Positions 8,549 to 17,448 of a stretch of DNA of 64,000 nucleotides are shown here, piece after piece. Made by a program: the position numbers and the translations under genes. Numbering within the stretch: the stretch's first letter is position 1; every line of letters begins with the position of its first letter. Under the pieces are notes generated by a model, which was not told the origin of the DNA, did not search any database, and was given only the letters and a program-made list of their open reading frames with translations. Source of the DNA: Bacteroidetes bacterium UBA2475 (GTDB lineage Bacteria; Bacteroidota; Bacteroidia; B-17B0; Aurantibacillaceae); the NCBI GenBank assembly GCA_002342065.1, contig DDPF01000011.1, forward strand, positions 1 through 64,000, written 5' to 3'.

Positions 8549-10386
8549 GCCCACTTCTCTAAACTTCCACCCTTTTTAAAAAAGCGTTCTATGTTTTTTT
8601 CTGTCTCCGGTAAAATTTTTAATTCGGGTGCGTGGTGCGGTTTTTTTCTTGAGTCTATGATCATGGGTCCTTTACAGCCCCAGTGTTTATTTTCTGTTAG
8701 CTCTTCCACTCCATAAATATCATGGCTTGGATTACTTCTTGTATAAGTTATCCAAACATAATCGTTTAAATTTTTTGGGTTGGCTGTAAATTTAAAATCA
8801 TCGTAAATAATTATCTGCACAATGCCTGCAAATTCATTTTTATTTTCGATGACAAAAGACGATAATTTTTGAATTTCTTTTTTTGCATTCTCGTAATTTG
8901 AGAATTTATTTAATTCTATTCCAATCACTCCTTCCATCAACACAACTGCGTTAGAAATAAAATCAGAAGAAGAAATGGACTTCGGCACTTCGTTACTCAA
9001 CTCTCTTTTTTTATCACCGTAAGCGGCAACAATTAATTTACTGCCTTCGTTTATACCGTCGCCACTATAATCCAGCGTATCAATAGTTGTTTTAGTTTGA
9101 AAGTGAAGATCGCGTGTCAGATCAATTCTTTCAAAAACATGTTTAAAAAATGTGCGGATATCATGGCAATTTATTTCCTTAGCATCATCGCCACTAATAA
9201 ATAAATATTTTGCTAAACTTAATTGCCCGGTTCCTAAAATTCGGTTTGCCTGCGTTAATAATTCTGCGGGGCGTTTATTTTTTAAATAGGGTGTGTAACG
9301 CTCGCTGCCCACTGCTAATAATAAAGGATGCACACCTGCCGCATCAACGGCATGCACTTCTTTTACGCCGGGAATTTCGTTTGGAATAGCACTGCCACTA
9401 ATTTCGTGAATGAGTGCGCCAAAGGCTGTATCTTCTTGCGGCGGCCTGCCCACAACTGTAAAAGGCCAAATGGCATTTTCTTTTGCGTACACTTTACTTA
9501 CTTTCATTAGCGGAAAATCGTGCGCCAAACTATAATAACCCAAATGATCACCAAATGGTCCTTCTGGTTTATTTTCGTTTGGAAAAACTTCGCCGGTAAT
9601 TACAAAATCTGCATCTAACGAAATACAAAAACCATTTTCGTAAGCGTATCTAAATCTTCTTCCACCAATTGCGCCTGCAAAAGTTAACTCGCTTATTCCT
9701 TCAGGTAAAGGCATAACAGCAGCTAAAGAATGTGCGGGTGGTCCGCCCACAAAAATACTTACCTTAAGTGGAACATTTTTTTTGTTAGTTTTATTTTGAT
9801 GAATACCAATACCACGATGTAATTGGTAATGTAAACCTATCTCTTTATTTAATTCGTAATTATTTCCGTTCAATTGTATGCGGTACATGCCCACGTTAGA
9901 ATTCATTACTCCCGGTTTATCAAGATCTTCAGAATACACTTGAGGCAATGTTACAAAAGCACCGCCATCCATTGGCCAGTGTTTTATTAATGGCAGATCT
10001 GAAATTTTTATTTCTTTAAAACCTGCAGAAGAAAAAGAACCTTTTTTTGGTAAAGCCTTTATAGCAGAAATACCGGTGCCAATAAATTTTAACGGACTTT
10101 TTAAAGCGGCAATTGGATTGTTTCGCAACAGCACCATTTTTTGCACTTTATCAAAAGTTTCTCTAAACATAAATTGGCTACGCTCTAACGTGCCAAATAA
10201 ATTACTCACTGCTTTGTATTTTGATCCTTTTACATTTTCAAATAAAATAGCGGGTCCGCCTTTTTCAAAGATCTTTAAATGAATAGCGGCCATCTCCAGA
10301 TTGGGATCTACCTCTTCTTTTATCCTTATTAACTTCCCGTTTTTTTCAAGATCAAGAATACATTCATTTAAATTTTTATAGCTCAT
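8545..10386 (-). CDS. UbiD family decarboxylase
   Basis: About 613 residues from the ATG at 10386; a TTG 15 bp upstream is less likely. The protein matches the UbiD/menaquinone-type carboxy-lyase family along its length: N-terminal FLENGKLIRI-type start, GPAILFENVKGSKYKAVSNLFG, then PLPEGISELTFAGAIGGRR, EGPFGDHLGYYS and VVGRPPQEDTAFG. These enzymes decarboxylate aromatic or alpha,beta-unsaturated acids using prenylated FMN, which is made by a UbiX partner not present in this window. In Bacteroidota the 600-residue form is usually assigned to quinone biosynthesis; the exact substrate cannot be read from sequence. It is convergent with the R-M gene. Confidence 0.9.
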   Translation of the reverse strand: MSYKNLNECILDLEKNGKLIRIKEEVDPNLEMAAIHLKIFEKGGPAILFENVKGSKYKAVSNLFGTLERSQFMFRETFDKVQKMVLLRNNPIAALKSPLKFIGTGISAIKALPKKGSFSSAGFKEIKISDLPLIKHWPMDGGAFVTLPQVYSEDLDKPGVMNSNVGMYRIQLNGNNYELNKEIGLHYQLHRGIGIHQNKTNKKNVPLKVSIFVGGPPAHSLAAVMPLPEGISELTFAGAIGGRRFRYAYENGFCISLDADFVITGEVFPNENKPEGPFGDHLGYYSLAHDFPLMKVSKVYAKENAIWPFTVVGRPPQEDTAFGALIHEISGSAIPNEIPGVKEVHAVDAAGVHPLLLAVGSERYTPYLKNKRPAELLTQANRILGTGQLSLAKYLFISGDDAKEINCHDIRTFFKHVFERIDLTRDLHFQTKTTIDTLDYSGDGINEGSKLIVAAYGDKKRELSNEVPKSISSSDFISNAVVLMEGVIGIELNKFSNYENAKKEIQKLSSFVIENKNEFAGIVQIIIYDDFKFTANPKNLNDYVWITYTRSNPSHDIYGVEELTENKHWGCKGPMIIDSRKKPHHAPELKILPETEKNIERFFKKGGSLEKWA

Positions 10387-10418
10387 ATTTATGTAAACCA
10401 ACTTAATGGCTGAATGTT

Positions 10419-11510
10419 TTATATTGCAAGATAAATTCTTGTTTGTTGGAATTTTTTATAAAACTCCGGCGTTTTTGAATTGAACCTGATACCAAACGTA
10501 AAATTACCGGTGATCGAATTATTCAAGAGGCCAACAAATTTGCTGTTATAAAGTGAAAAATCACTTATACTTGAACCAATAATATAAAAATGTTTAAAGT
10601 TCATACCTACAGAGAATCTTCCATCACCCGACCAAGACACATAGGATAAAGGTGAGGTTGTATTTCCATAACGATAAGTGCGCCATTGTTGTTCGGGTCC
10701 AATAATAAACAAACCACTTACAAAAAGCGTTTTAAAAAGTACTATGGTTGCTGCAGCTCCAACATTTGCCGATATTCCAATTACTTTTAAACCGTTCATG
10801 TTTCCATAATCACCATAAAACGGACGCGATGGTAATGGAAAAAACGAACTATCGCTTCGCAAATTATTATAACTAACACTGCCGCCAAGTACCCAGGTAG
10901 CCGCAGATCTTATCTGGCGGTAACCACAGGCATAGCCGGACCGGAAAGCAAATTTTTTGTGATTGGTAAAATATAAAAACTTACTTCTAAATAAGGTATT
11001 CTCTAAATTCGGTTGTTGAAAATAAATGCCTGTTCTTTTAAAAGTTGTATCATATTTTGCAGTATTCTTATCATAAAATCCTTTAAAATAACGAAAGGAA
11101 TTTTCGAGAAACCAGATATTGCCCCCAATATTAAAATTTGTTGTAAACGTCTTTGTATTTCCCTTGCCTTCACTCTGACTTGGTGGCGCGGTTCTTAATC
11201 CTAGCGATAAACTGAATTTATCATAATTAACCTCGATACCACTTATCAATCTTGATTCGGCGAAATAATCGTTTGTTGATAGTCCAAGCGAATCTTTTTC
11301 TTTGAACTGCTTAAATTCGTTATTAAAGTTTCGGTACGATTGAAAATAACCAACAATTAACCTTGAGTTATACTTTTGGTATTTTGTGGTATCCCACATA
11401 GCGTGCTTCCGCGCTTTTCTTAAATTAGCAGAATCGGCTTTAAAAAGTCCTTGTGCAAAGGTTGAAAATGTAAGTAATAAACAAACAGAAATTAACGGTA
11501 AACTTTTCAT
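10419..11510 (-). CDS. DUF4421 domain-containing outer-membrane protein
   Basis: A 363-residue protein with a signal peptide (residues 1-19, ending FAQG). The mature part begins with a short helix (DSANLRKARK), then DTTKYQKYNSRLIVGYFQSYRNF, matching the start of the DUF4421 family. It continues with alternating amphipathic strands rich in Tyr, Phe and Asn, and ends in an aromatic/aliphatic C-terminus, typical of an outer-membrane beta-barrel. The function of the family is unknown. It is 33 bp upstream of ubiD on the same strand and divergent from mscS. Confidence 0.75.
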   Translation of the reverse strand: MKSLPLISVCLLLTFSTFAQGLFKADSANLRKARKHAMWDTTKYQKYNSRLIVGYFQSYRNFNNEFKQFKEKDSLGLSTNDYFAESRLISGIEVNYDKFSLSLGLRTAPPSQSEGKGNTKTFTTNFNIGGNIWFLENSFRYFKGFYDKNTAKYDTTFKRTGIYFQQPNLENTLFRSKFLYFTNHKKFAFRSGYACGYRQIRSAATWVLGGSVSYNNLRSDSSFFPLPSRPFYGDYGNMNGLKVIGISANVGAAATIVLFKTLFVSGLFIIGPEQQWRTYRYGNTTSPLSYVSWSGDGRFSVGMNFKHFYIIGSSISDFSLYNSKFVGLLNNSITGNFTFGIRFNSKTPEFYKKFQQTRIYLAI

Positions 11511-11518
11511 TTTTTATT

Positions 11519-11526
11519 TAGCTTTG
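11519..11526 (+). promoter_or_regulatory. Candidate -7 box (TAGCTTTG) for the mscS-like gene
   Basis: TAGCTTTG matches the Bacteroidota TAnnTTTG box and lies 22 bp before the ATG at 11549, in the short divergent gap. No clear -33 TTTG is seen. Confidence 0.35.
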
Positions 11527-11548
11527 TGAAGATATAAATTTTTATTGT

Positions 11549-12448
11549 ATGTTACATTTTTTAGAAGCCTCGGACGAAATAAATAAATTAATTCCAACGG
11601 TTGAGGGTGTTAAGGAGAAAATAGTTGAAGACCATCACAAAATACAGGGCTATTTTGACAGTTTTGTTTCGGCTGTTATTAGTTATACCCCAAAGGTGAT
11701 CTCTGCTATAGTAGTATTACTAATTGGGCTTTGGATAATTAGCCGCCTGGCTAAAATTGCTGAAAAAGCTATGACCAAACGCCAATTGGAAGTAAGTTTG
11801 AGGACATTTTTAAAGAGTTTATTAAGCATTGGTTTAAAAATTATTTTAATTGTAACCGTTGCCGGCATGCTGGGTATTGGCACTGCTAGTTTTGTGACTA
11901 TTTTAGGCGCAGCCGGCTTGGCAGTTGGTTTAGCCTTACAGGGTTCGCTATCAAATTTTGCAGGTGGGGTTTTAATTTTAATATTTAAACCTTTTAAAGT
12001 TAACGACCTGATCGAAGCCGGCGGGCAAACCGGTGAGGTAAAAGAAATTCAAATTTTTAACACTATTTTATTAACAGCCGATCATAAAACAGTAATATTA
12101 CCAAACGGACCTTTATCAAACGGAACTATTGTTAATATTTCGCGCTTTGGAAGTTTAAGACTTGAAATAAATTTAGCGGTTAGTAGCGATAATAATCTTG
12201 AGACAGTTAAAAATGTAATTAACGAAGTATTAAAACAAAACGAAAAAATATTAAATACACCAGAGGCCTGGATCTTTATTGGAAAAATAACGGATGGCGC
12301 GGTGAATATAACAGTAAGACCATATTGTCATCCTGCAGACAGTGCTTTTTTAACGAGCGAACTTTATGACGATCTGAAAACAGCATTTGACAAGAATAAA
12401 ATTAAAGCTCCTATCCAACAACGTTTGATACATAATGTAGTTAATTAA
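11549..12448 (+). CDS. Small-conductance mechanosensitive channel (MscS family)
   Basis: A 299-residue inner-membrane protein. There are three hydrophobic segments at roughly residues 43-67, 88-110 and 114-138. The third is the Gly/Ala-rich pore helix characteristic of MscS (ILGAAGLAVGLALQGSLSNFAGG), followed by the beta domain start IFKPFKVNDLIEAGG and VILPNGPLSNGTIVN, then an alpha/beta C-terminal domain. MscS channels open under membrane tension to release solutes during osmotic downshock. The gene is followed after 5 bp by the MazG-like gene, so the two are probably co-transcribed. Confidence 0.93.
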   Translation: MLHFLEASDEINKLIPTVEGVKEKIVEDHHKIQGYFDSFVSAVISYTPKVISAIVVLLIGLWIISRLAKIAEKAMTKRQLEVSLRTFLKSLLSIGLKIILIVTVAGMLGIGTASFVTILGAAGLAVGLALQGSLSNFAGGVLILIFKPFKVNDLIEAGGQTGEVKEIQIFNTILLTADHKTVILPNGPLSNGTIVNISRFGSLRLEINLAVSSDNNLETVKNVINEVLKQNEKILNTPEAWIFIGKITDGAVNITVRPYCHPADSAFLTSELYDDLKTAFDKNKIKAPIQQRLIHNVVN

Positions 12449-12453
12449 AATTT

Positions 12454-12780
12454 ATGGAAATTTCGGAAGCACAAAAGCTGGTTGACGATTGGATAAAAAA
12501 GTATGGCGTGCGTTATTATAACGAATTGACCAACATGGCCATCTTAACGGAAGAGGTTGGCGAAGTGGCGCGAATAATGGCGCGTAGGTATGGTGAGCAA
12601 AGCGAAAAAGAAAGTGATAAACAAAAAAAATTAGATGATGAGATAGCGGACGTGCTGTTTGTTTTAATTTGCATTGCTAATCAAACCGGAATTAATTTAG
12701 ACGACGCGTTAAAGAAAAACTTAGAAAAAAAAACAGATCGTGATTCGGAAAGGCATTTGAATAATGAGAAATTAAAATAA
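12454..12780 (+). CDS. MazG-like nucleotide pyrophosphohydrolase
   Basis: A 108-residue all-helical protein. The metal-binding signature of the MazG/all-alpha NTP pyrophosphatase superfamily is visible: LTEEVGEVARI (EExxE) near residues 28-38 and DEIADVLFVLICIAN (ExxD) near residues 70-84. Single-domain members hydrolyse non-canonical or excess NTPs to NMP and pyrophosphate. It is short, like the Bacteroidota stand-alone members. It is coupled to the channel gene (5-bp gap), and a repeat fragment follows it. Confidence 0.88.
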   Translation: MEISEAQKLVDDWIKKYGVRYYNELTNMAILTEEVGEVARIMARRYGEQSEKESDKQKKLDDEIADVLFVLICIANQTGINLDDALKKNLEKKTDRDSERHLNNEKLK

Positions 12781-12782
12781 TT

Positions 12783-12822
12783 TAACCACTAAGACACTAA
12801 GATTCACTAAGAAATTTTAAGA
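12783..12822. repeat. Intergenic repeat fragment of the CTAAGA/CACTAAG type
   Basis: A short stretch with ACCACTAAGACACTAAG and CACTAAGAAA, sharing words with the larger inverted pair at 36100-36224. It lies between two convergent genes. The other copies are diverged, so this is a family resemblance and not an exact copy. Confidence 0.4.
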
Positions 12823-12827
12823 ACATC

Positions 12828-13772
12828 TTAATAGAACAGATTAGCGTTGCTAAAAACGTTCCAGTACAATTCAGGTTTTTTTATTTTTTGTTCTTCCTTA
12901 AATAAATATTGTTGGCCATCTCTATCTATCATTGGAATATGACAATTGTGTGTTTTGTTTAATTTTTTTGGAATAAATTTCATATTATGAATGAACCTGT
13001 TTTGCACCGCATTCCTGACCTGTTCTGCATCCACACCAATATTTGCCTGTACATTCTGCGAAAAACCGATATTATATTTAAACTGCGCGCTTAATAGACC
13101 GTGAGAAATATTTGAGTAAACACCATCAGTAGTATCCATATAACATTTTGTATAAATTTTACGATGATCGATATCAATGCTTCTTCCCATTTTTCCTGTC
13201 CACATGGTACAATTGATGGCTGCCTGAAAAACGTCTTTGTATTGGTATTGAATTAAAAAAGAACCGGTTCTGAACCTATCTAAAATTGGTTTTGCCAAAA
13301 TATCGTTTTCGGTAATAAAACTAATATCTCCAAATTGAAAAGCGGCAATACCTGTAACTTGTTTGGTTTTAACTTTATTGAAATAATAATTATACGAATA
13401 AGCTACCGAGTTCTTATAGCCAGTTTGATTGGAAACAGAATTAAAAAATGGATTGGCGTAGCTTTGCTTGCTCCCATATCCCAAAGCAATTCCTTGTGCC
13501 AAAACCAGTTCGTTATAAATAAATTTTGGTCCAAGATTATTAAAACTAAAGTAAGCGCGTATTTCCGAATTTGCCTGAACAATACTATTCGCGTAAAAAA
13601 AATTGAAATTTAAACCGAACCTTTGAAAGTGGGTTCCAAAAGCAAAATTGGCACCAATATTAAATCCAATATTTTTATTTTGATAAACCATATCTTGTGC
13701 AATGATGGTTCTAAAAAAAATAAAAAGAAATAATGTCGTTACAGACCTTGTTATGTTATTGTTTGTGCTCAC
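12828..13772 (-). CDS. Polymorphic toxin type 23 domain-family protein
   Basis: A 314-residue protein starting at a GTG (13772) that overlaps the end of aroK by 17 bp. An N-terminal hydrophobic segment ending IIAQD looks like a signal peptide. The middle resembles beta-strand-rich outer-membrane proteins (YQNKNIGFNIGANFAFG). The C-terminal part carries the pattern I associate with the Bacteroidota toxin-23 domain: QANIGVDAEQVRNAVQNRF, NCHIPMIDRDGQQYLFKEEQ and a terminal YWNVFSNANLFY. No immunity gene or secretion partner is recognisable next to it, and the family may be a structural protein misnamed as a toxin. The family call is from memory of the pattern. Confidence 0.6.
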   Translation of the reverse strand: MSTNNNITRSVTTLFLFIFFRTIIAQDMVYQNKNIGFNIGANFAFGTHFQRFGLNFNFFYANSIVQANSEIRAYFSFNNLGPKFIYNELVLAQGIALGYGSKQSYANPFFNSVSNQTGYKNSVAYSYNYYFNKVKTKQVTGIAAFQFGDISFITENDILAKPILDRFRTGSFLIQYQYKDVFQAAINCTMWTGKMGRSIDIDHRKIYTKCYMDTTDGVYSNISHGLLSAQFKYNIGFSQNVQANIGVDAEQVRNAVQNRFIHNMKFIPKKLNKTHNCHIPMIDRDGQQYLFKEEQKIKKPELYWNVFSNANLFY

Positions 13773-14280
13773 TTATCTTTTCGCGAAGAATTTGTGGTGT
13801 TAAACTTAAACCCGACACAATTATATGAGCCTTGTTATAATAGTCCTTCCGCTCATTTAATTTATTATTTATAAAGGTAGTTAATTCTTCACCTCTTAAG
13901 TTTTTAAGGAGCGGGCGTTTGCCTTTTGCGTTTTCGAGACGCTGGGATAAAGTTGCAACGGGTAATTCAATGTATATAAGTATCCCGGCTTTTTTTATTT
14001 TTTCTAAATTGTTCTCGTAGCTAATTGTGCCTCCACCAAGTGCTACAACCAACTTTTCGTCCTTTTTAAGTATCTCTTCCAAACATGATCTTTCAATTTT
14101 TCGGAATACTGCTTCGCCAAAATTCTCAAATAAAGATTGTACCGTTAGCCTTTCTCTTTTTTCGATGTACTCATCCATGTCAATAAAGTTGAGCCGTAAA
14201 AGTCTTGCAAGTTTTTTTCCTAAGGTAGTTTTACCACTACCCATAAAACCGGTTAAAAAAATATGTTGATCTTCTTGCAT
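13756..14280 (-). CDS. aroK: Shikimate kinase
   Basis: About 174 residues from the ATG at 14280; a GTG 15 bp upstream is possible. The P-loop GFMGSGKT is at residues 11-18, followed by a FIDMDEYIE segment (shikimate-binding Asp) and VALGGGTISYENN (the GGG shikimate-binding loop). KRPLLKN is the lid. It phosphorylates shikimate at O3 with ATP in aromatic amino-acid biosynthesis, in the cytosol. Length is normal. The following toxin-23-family gene overlaps its end by 17 bp, an unusual pairing. Confidence 0.94.
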   Translation of the reverse strand: MQEDQHIFLTGFMGSGKTTLGKKLARLLRLNFIDMDEYIEKRERLTVQSLFENFGEAVFRKIERSCLEEILKKDEKLVVALGGGTISYENNLEKIKKAGILIYIELPVATLSQRLENAKGKRPLLKNLRGEELTTFINNKLNERKDYYNKAHIIVSGLSLTPQILREKISEHKQ

Positions 14281-14343
14281 TAAACTGTCGAGCACAAAAA
14301 ATCAGAAGACAAAAAAGTATCCAATAAAAATGATACCTCAGGA

Positions 14344-14760
14344 CTATTTTTTTGAGTGGTAGTTAAATTTTAAGCCGCACATGGTCTCCATCTCTTTCCC
14401 CGCATCTAACATATCAGAATCTTCCTCGTGATAGAACCAGTCAATTTCAAAATTAACTTTGAATTTTTCCTTACCTACATTTTTTAAAAGTAAGAAAAGA
14501 TCGAACAGTACTTTTGCCGATGTAGAATTAAAATACTCGAGGTCGATTATTAATTTTTTCGAGATTTGAATTTTTGAATTTTCGAGATCGTTTAAAATAT
14601 AGATGTAATTAAAATAGTCGTTAAACCATTTAAAAGTAGAATCAAAATATTTTAATGGATTTTCCGGTCTGCTCTCGCCGCTAATTGAAAATTTATTTTC
14701 GAAATGATTTAAATGAATATTGGGATTTATATCGTCGCCTTTTACGTTTAATGTTTCCAT
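14344..14760 (-). CDS. SiaC family regulatory phosphoprotein (DUF1987)
   Basis: A 138-residue STAS-like protein. The pattern FSISGESRPENPLKYF near residues 29-44, KLIIDLEYFNSTSAKVLFDL in the middle and WFYHEEDSDMLDAGKE near the C-terminus fits DUF1987/SiaC. In Pseudomonas SiaC is phosphorylated by SiaB on a Thr in the segment equivalent to EYFNSTSAK and switches partner to activate a diguanylate cyclase. Here it starts 1 bp after the SiaB-like gene, so the pair is translationally coupled. No cyclase or SiaA phosphatase is in the window; the output partner is unknown. Confidence 0.85.
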   Translation of the reverse strand: METLNVKGDDINPNIHLNHFENKFSISGESRPENPLKYFDSTFKWFNDYFNYIYILNDLENSKIQISKKLIIDLEYFNSTSAKVLFDLFLLLKNVGKEKFKVNFEIDWFYHEEDSDMLDAGKEMETMCGLKFNYHSKK

Positions 14761-14761
14761 A

Positions 14762-15289
14762 CTAGTTACTTGTATTTATTTTAAAATTTATACTGAATAA
14801 AAAATTATCGTTGTATTCTTTAAAATGAAAATTAAAATTGTTGGTCTTTAAAACAAGATCAACCAAACCTAAACCTGCCGTTGAAACTTCTGAATATTCG
14901 TTATTGGAGATGATCTGCGATTTAATGTTCAGCAACTCATCTTTACTTTTAGTATTTAAAAAATTAAGTTTTTCGATAATAGCGGCCTTTTGTTTTGCGT
15001 TTACAACATTTATGGTATCTATAGAATAACACTTATCGCCAATAGAAACTAATAAAAGCGATTTGTAATGCAAAAGCGCATCTTCAGGGAAAAAATTATG
15101 TTTAATGATATTCTCTACACACTCGTTAATAGCGTTATAAACACGTTTGATCACCACAATATTCTCTTTATTACTCTCTAGTTTGCTGCGGGTAATATTT
15201 AAAACCTGAGTTAAAACTTTACTGTCAATAAATCCATAATAACTAAAAAGGACATTGTTGGTGTATAATATTTCGCTTAGTGTTCTCAT
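14762..15289 (-). CDS. SiaB family protein kinase
   Basis: A 175-residue protein with a GHKL-like fold: the N-box-like helix NECVENIIKHN near residues 53-63, and a late glycine-rich segment STAGLGLVDLVLKT near residues 137-150, which replaces the usual G boxes in this family. SiaB kinases phosphorylate their SiaC partner. The cognate-looking SiaC is immediately downstream (1-bp gap) and hemB is 19 bp upstream on the same strand, so a hemB-siaB-siaC operon is likely. No transmembrane segment was seen; cytosolic. Confidence 0.82.
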   Translation of the reverse strand: MRTLSEILYTNNVLFSYYGFIDSKVLTQVLNITRSKLESNKENIVVIKRVYNAINECVENIIKHNFFPEDALLHYKSLLLVSIGDKCYSIDTINVVNAKQKAAIIEKLNFLNTKSKDELLNIKSQIISNNEYSEVSTAGLGLVDLVLKTNNFNFHFKEYNDNFLFSINFKINTSN

Positions 15290-15308
15290 ATAGGTTTACT
15301 AAAATAAA

Positions 15309-16286
15309 TTATTTTTTTGACAAGGCAAACTCTTTTGCAAAATAAGTAAGTATTACCGAAGCGCCTGCCCGCTTTATGCTTAATAATATCTCGTCCCTTA
15401 TTTTATCACCATCAATCCATTTTTTTGCTGCAGCTGCTTTTACCATTGCGTACTCACCGCTTACATTATACGCTGCAATTGGTAAATTAAAATTATCATT
15501 TAATAGTTTAATAACGTCTAAATAACTTAGCGCGGGCTTAACCATTAAAAAATCAGCGCCTTCGTTAAAGTCCAGATCAGCTTCCAGTAAAGCTTCGCGA
15601 CTGTTGGCGGGATCCATTTGGTAAGTTTTTTTATCGCCAAATTTTGGGGCGCTGTCTAATGCATCTCTAAATGGGCCATAAAAAGCACTGGCATATTTTG
15701 CGGTATAACTCATAATAGAAACATCTGTAAATCCATTATCATCCAATGCTTCTCTTATAAAACCAACCCTTCCATCCATCATATCACTTGGTCCAATAAT
15801 ATCGGCCCCCGCCTCTGCTTGAACCAATGCCATCTTTGCAAGAATATCCAGTGTCTCATCATTAAGTATCTGTCCGTTCTTTACAAAACCATCGTGCCCA
15901 TCGCTACTATATGGGTCCATGGCAACATCCGTCATTATTATTGCTTCGGGGAATTTCTTTTTTATTTCTTTAATAGTACTTGGGTAAAGCCCTTTTTTAT
16001 TTAATGATTCTGTAGCTTTTTTATCTTTTAATTTATCGTTTAAGCTTGGGAATAAGCAAAAGGTATTTAAACCTAATTTTAAACAACTCTCTATCTCTTT
16101 TAAAAGCAGATCGCTACTATACCTATAAATATTAGGCATAGATGCAATTTCAGATCTTTTATTTTTTCCTTCGGTTAAAAATAATGGGAATATAAAATCA
16201 TTTACTGTAACAGAATTTTCCTGGACTAAACTTCTTATAGTTGAGTTTTTACGATTTCTTCTTGGACGTTGCGGTAAATTTATCAT
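15309..16286 (-). CDS. hemB: Delta-aminolevulinic acid dehydratase (porphobilinogen synthase)
   Basis: A 325-residue protein of normal HemB length. The two active-site lysines are at K197 (YTAKYASAFYGPFRDA) and K250 (MVKPALSYLD). Upstream are the motifs DVAMDPYSSDGHDG and ADIIGPSDMMDGRVG. It condenses two 5-aminolevulinate molecules into porphobilinogen in tetrapyrrole synthesis. The DPYSSDGHDG segment lacks the Cys triad of zinc enzymes, so it is probably magnesium dependent. The gene leads a probable operon with the SiaB/SiaC pair, while hemA and hemC-hemD are far away in this window. Confidence 0.97.
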   Translation of the reverse strand: MINLPQRPRRNRKNSTIRSLVQENSVTVNDFIFPLFLTEGKNKRSEIASMPNIYRYSSDLLLKEIESCLKLGLNTFCLFPSLNDKLKDKKATESLNKKGLYPSTIKEIKKKFPEAIIMTDVAMDPYSSDGHDGFVKNGQILNDETLDILAKMALVQAEAGADIIGPSDMMDGRVGFIREALDDNGFTDVSIMSYTAKYASAFYGPFRDALDSAPKFGDKKTYQMDPANSREALLEADLDFNEGADFLMVKPALSYLDVIKLLNDNFNLPIAAYNVSGEYAMVKAAAAKKWIDGDKIRDEILLSIKRAGASVILTYFAKEFALSKK

Positions 16287-16355
16287 AAAATAATTTAGAT
16301 AAAATTACGGCATTTTTATCAAATAATTGAGGATTTTATTTTTGGCTAAATACTA

Positions 16356-17345
16356 TTAGCTCTTAGCGATCATAGCGCGTTCATTCATCTCAAGCATGGC
16401 CGCTAAAACCAGTTGGGAATAATTTTGAGATGCGTTTTTAAACCTTGCTGTTTGCGCCTGCCAAAGATTATAGATAATGTCCATATTACCTTGTTGCGGT
16501 TTAAATGTAAATAATGCGCTTTGCACATTATAAGCGCCGGCATGGTACGCATGCATAACCAAGAGTTTAAACCAAAGATCATTTTCGCTATAGCCTGTAA
16601 TATGCAGCGAGTCTAACATTTTATGCACTTTAGGGATACAAATGGTTTTTATTAAACTACTTGAAGCGTAAGCACTTCTTTCAAAATCTGCGCGTTCATC
16701 TATTTGTTTATTCACTTTTAAACCAAATAACCTTGCTACTTCTTTCATTAATTGAAAAGGGCCGTAAGCACCGGCGTTTGATTTTTGCAATTTATTCGGA
16801 CTTTCAATTAATAAGATAGCTTGTGCAAACCAGGGATCTACACCATTCTCAACAAAACAATTAATGCCATTTTGAAAATTTTGGGAGGTCTTATCAAAAT
16901 CGTAAAAGAATTTTTTTCCTGTAGTAATTAATACCCTATTGGTAGAATCAACATTATAAGCAATTCTTACACTATCTCTATAGAATTTTTTTAAAGAATC
17001 GGATCTTGAATTCCAATCTTTTACACTTATTTTTTGAATGACAGTTCTTGTGCCTGCAAAGTTTACAATAGCACTATCCTGGTGTAAGTTCATGATACTT
17101 CTCCAAAATTTAACCTGCGCAACTGTATCTAATTTATATTGGTAAATGGTTTTATCCAATACATAATTTTCGTTGAGTTTTGTTTTTGGATTAATTACAC
17201 CAACAACATTCTGGCACAAACTTTTTGGATCCTCGCTCTTATTTTCTGTTATGGTAACAGTTTTTTTTGCCGCCGGTGCAGCAGAATTCACTGCATTATT
17301 ACTGCAAGAGAATAGAAAAACAGATATTAATAGTAAGAATCTCAA
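16356..17345 (-). CDS. Lytic transglycosylase (SLT-domain) lipoprotein
   Basis: A 329-residue protein beginning with a lipoprotein signal (hydrophobic core then FLFSC, Cys at residue 14). After a 120-residue linker region, an SLT domain starts near residue 165. The catalytic Glu is E181 in AILLIESPN, followed by SNAGAYGPFQLMKEVARLFGL, which fits the GA-G-fQLM signature of family 1 transglycosylases, and later AYHAGAYNVQ. It should cleave peptidoglycan glycan strands from an outer- or inner-membrane anchor. The catalytic region is slightly atypical (ESPN in place of ESxF). It is transcribed alone. Confidence 0.82.
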   Translation of the reverse strand: MRFLLLISVFLFSCSNNAVNSAAPAAKKTVTITENKSEDPKSLCQNVVGVINPKTKLNENYVLDKTIYQYKLDTVAQVKFWRSIMNLHQDSAIVNFAGTRTVIQKISVKDWNSRSDSLKKFYRDSVRIAYNVDSTNRVLITTGKKFFYDFDKTSQNFQNGINCFVENGVDPWFAQAILLIESPNKLQKSNAGAYGPFQLMKEVARLFGLKVNKQIDERADFERSAYASSSLIKTICIPKVHKMLDSLHITGYSENDLWFKLLVMHAYHAGAYNVQSALFTFKPQQGNMDIIYNLWQAQTARFKNASQNYSQLVLAAMLEMNERAMIAKS

Positions 17346-17448
17346 CTTATTTTGATAAGCCTAAAGTTAAGGAATAATCGCCAAAATTCAAATAGCGGGA
17401 AGGTTAAAAAATTAAAAGCGGGTTGTTATTATTTCGTGAACCAGTTAC

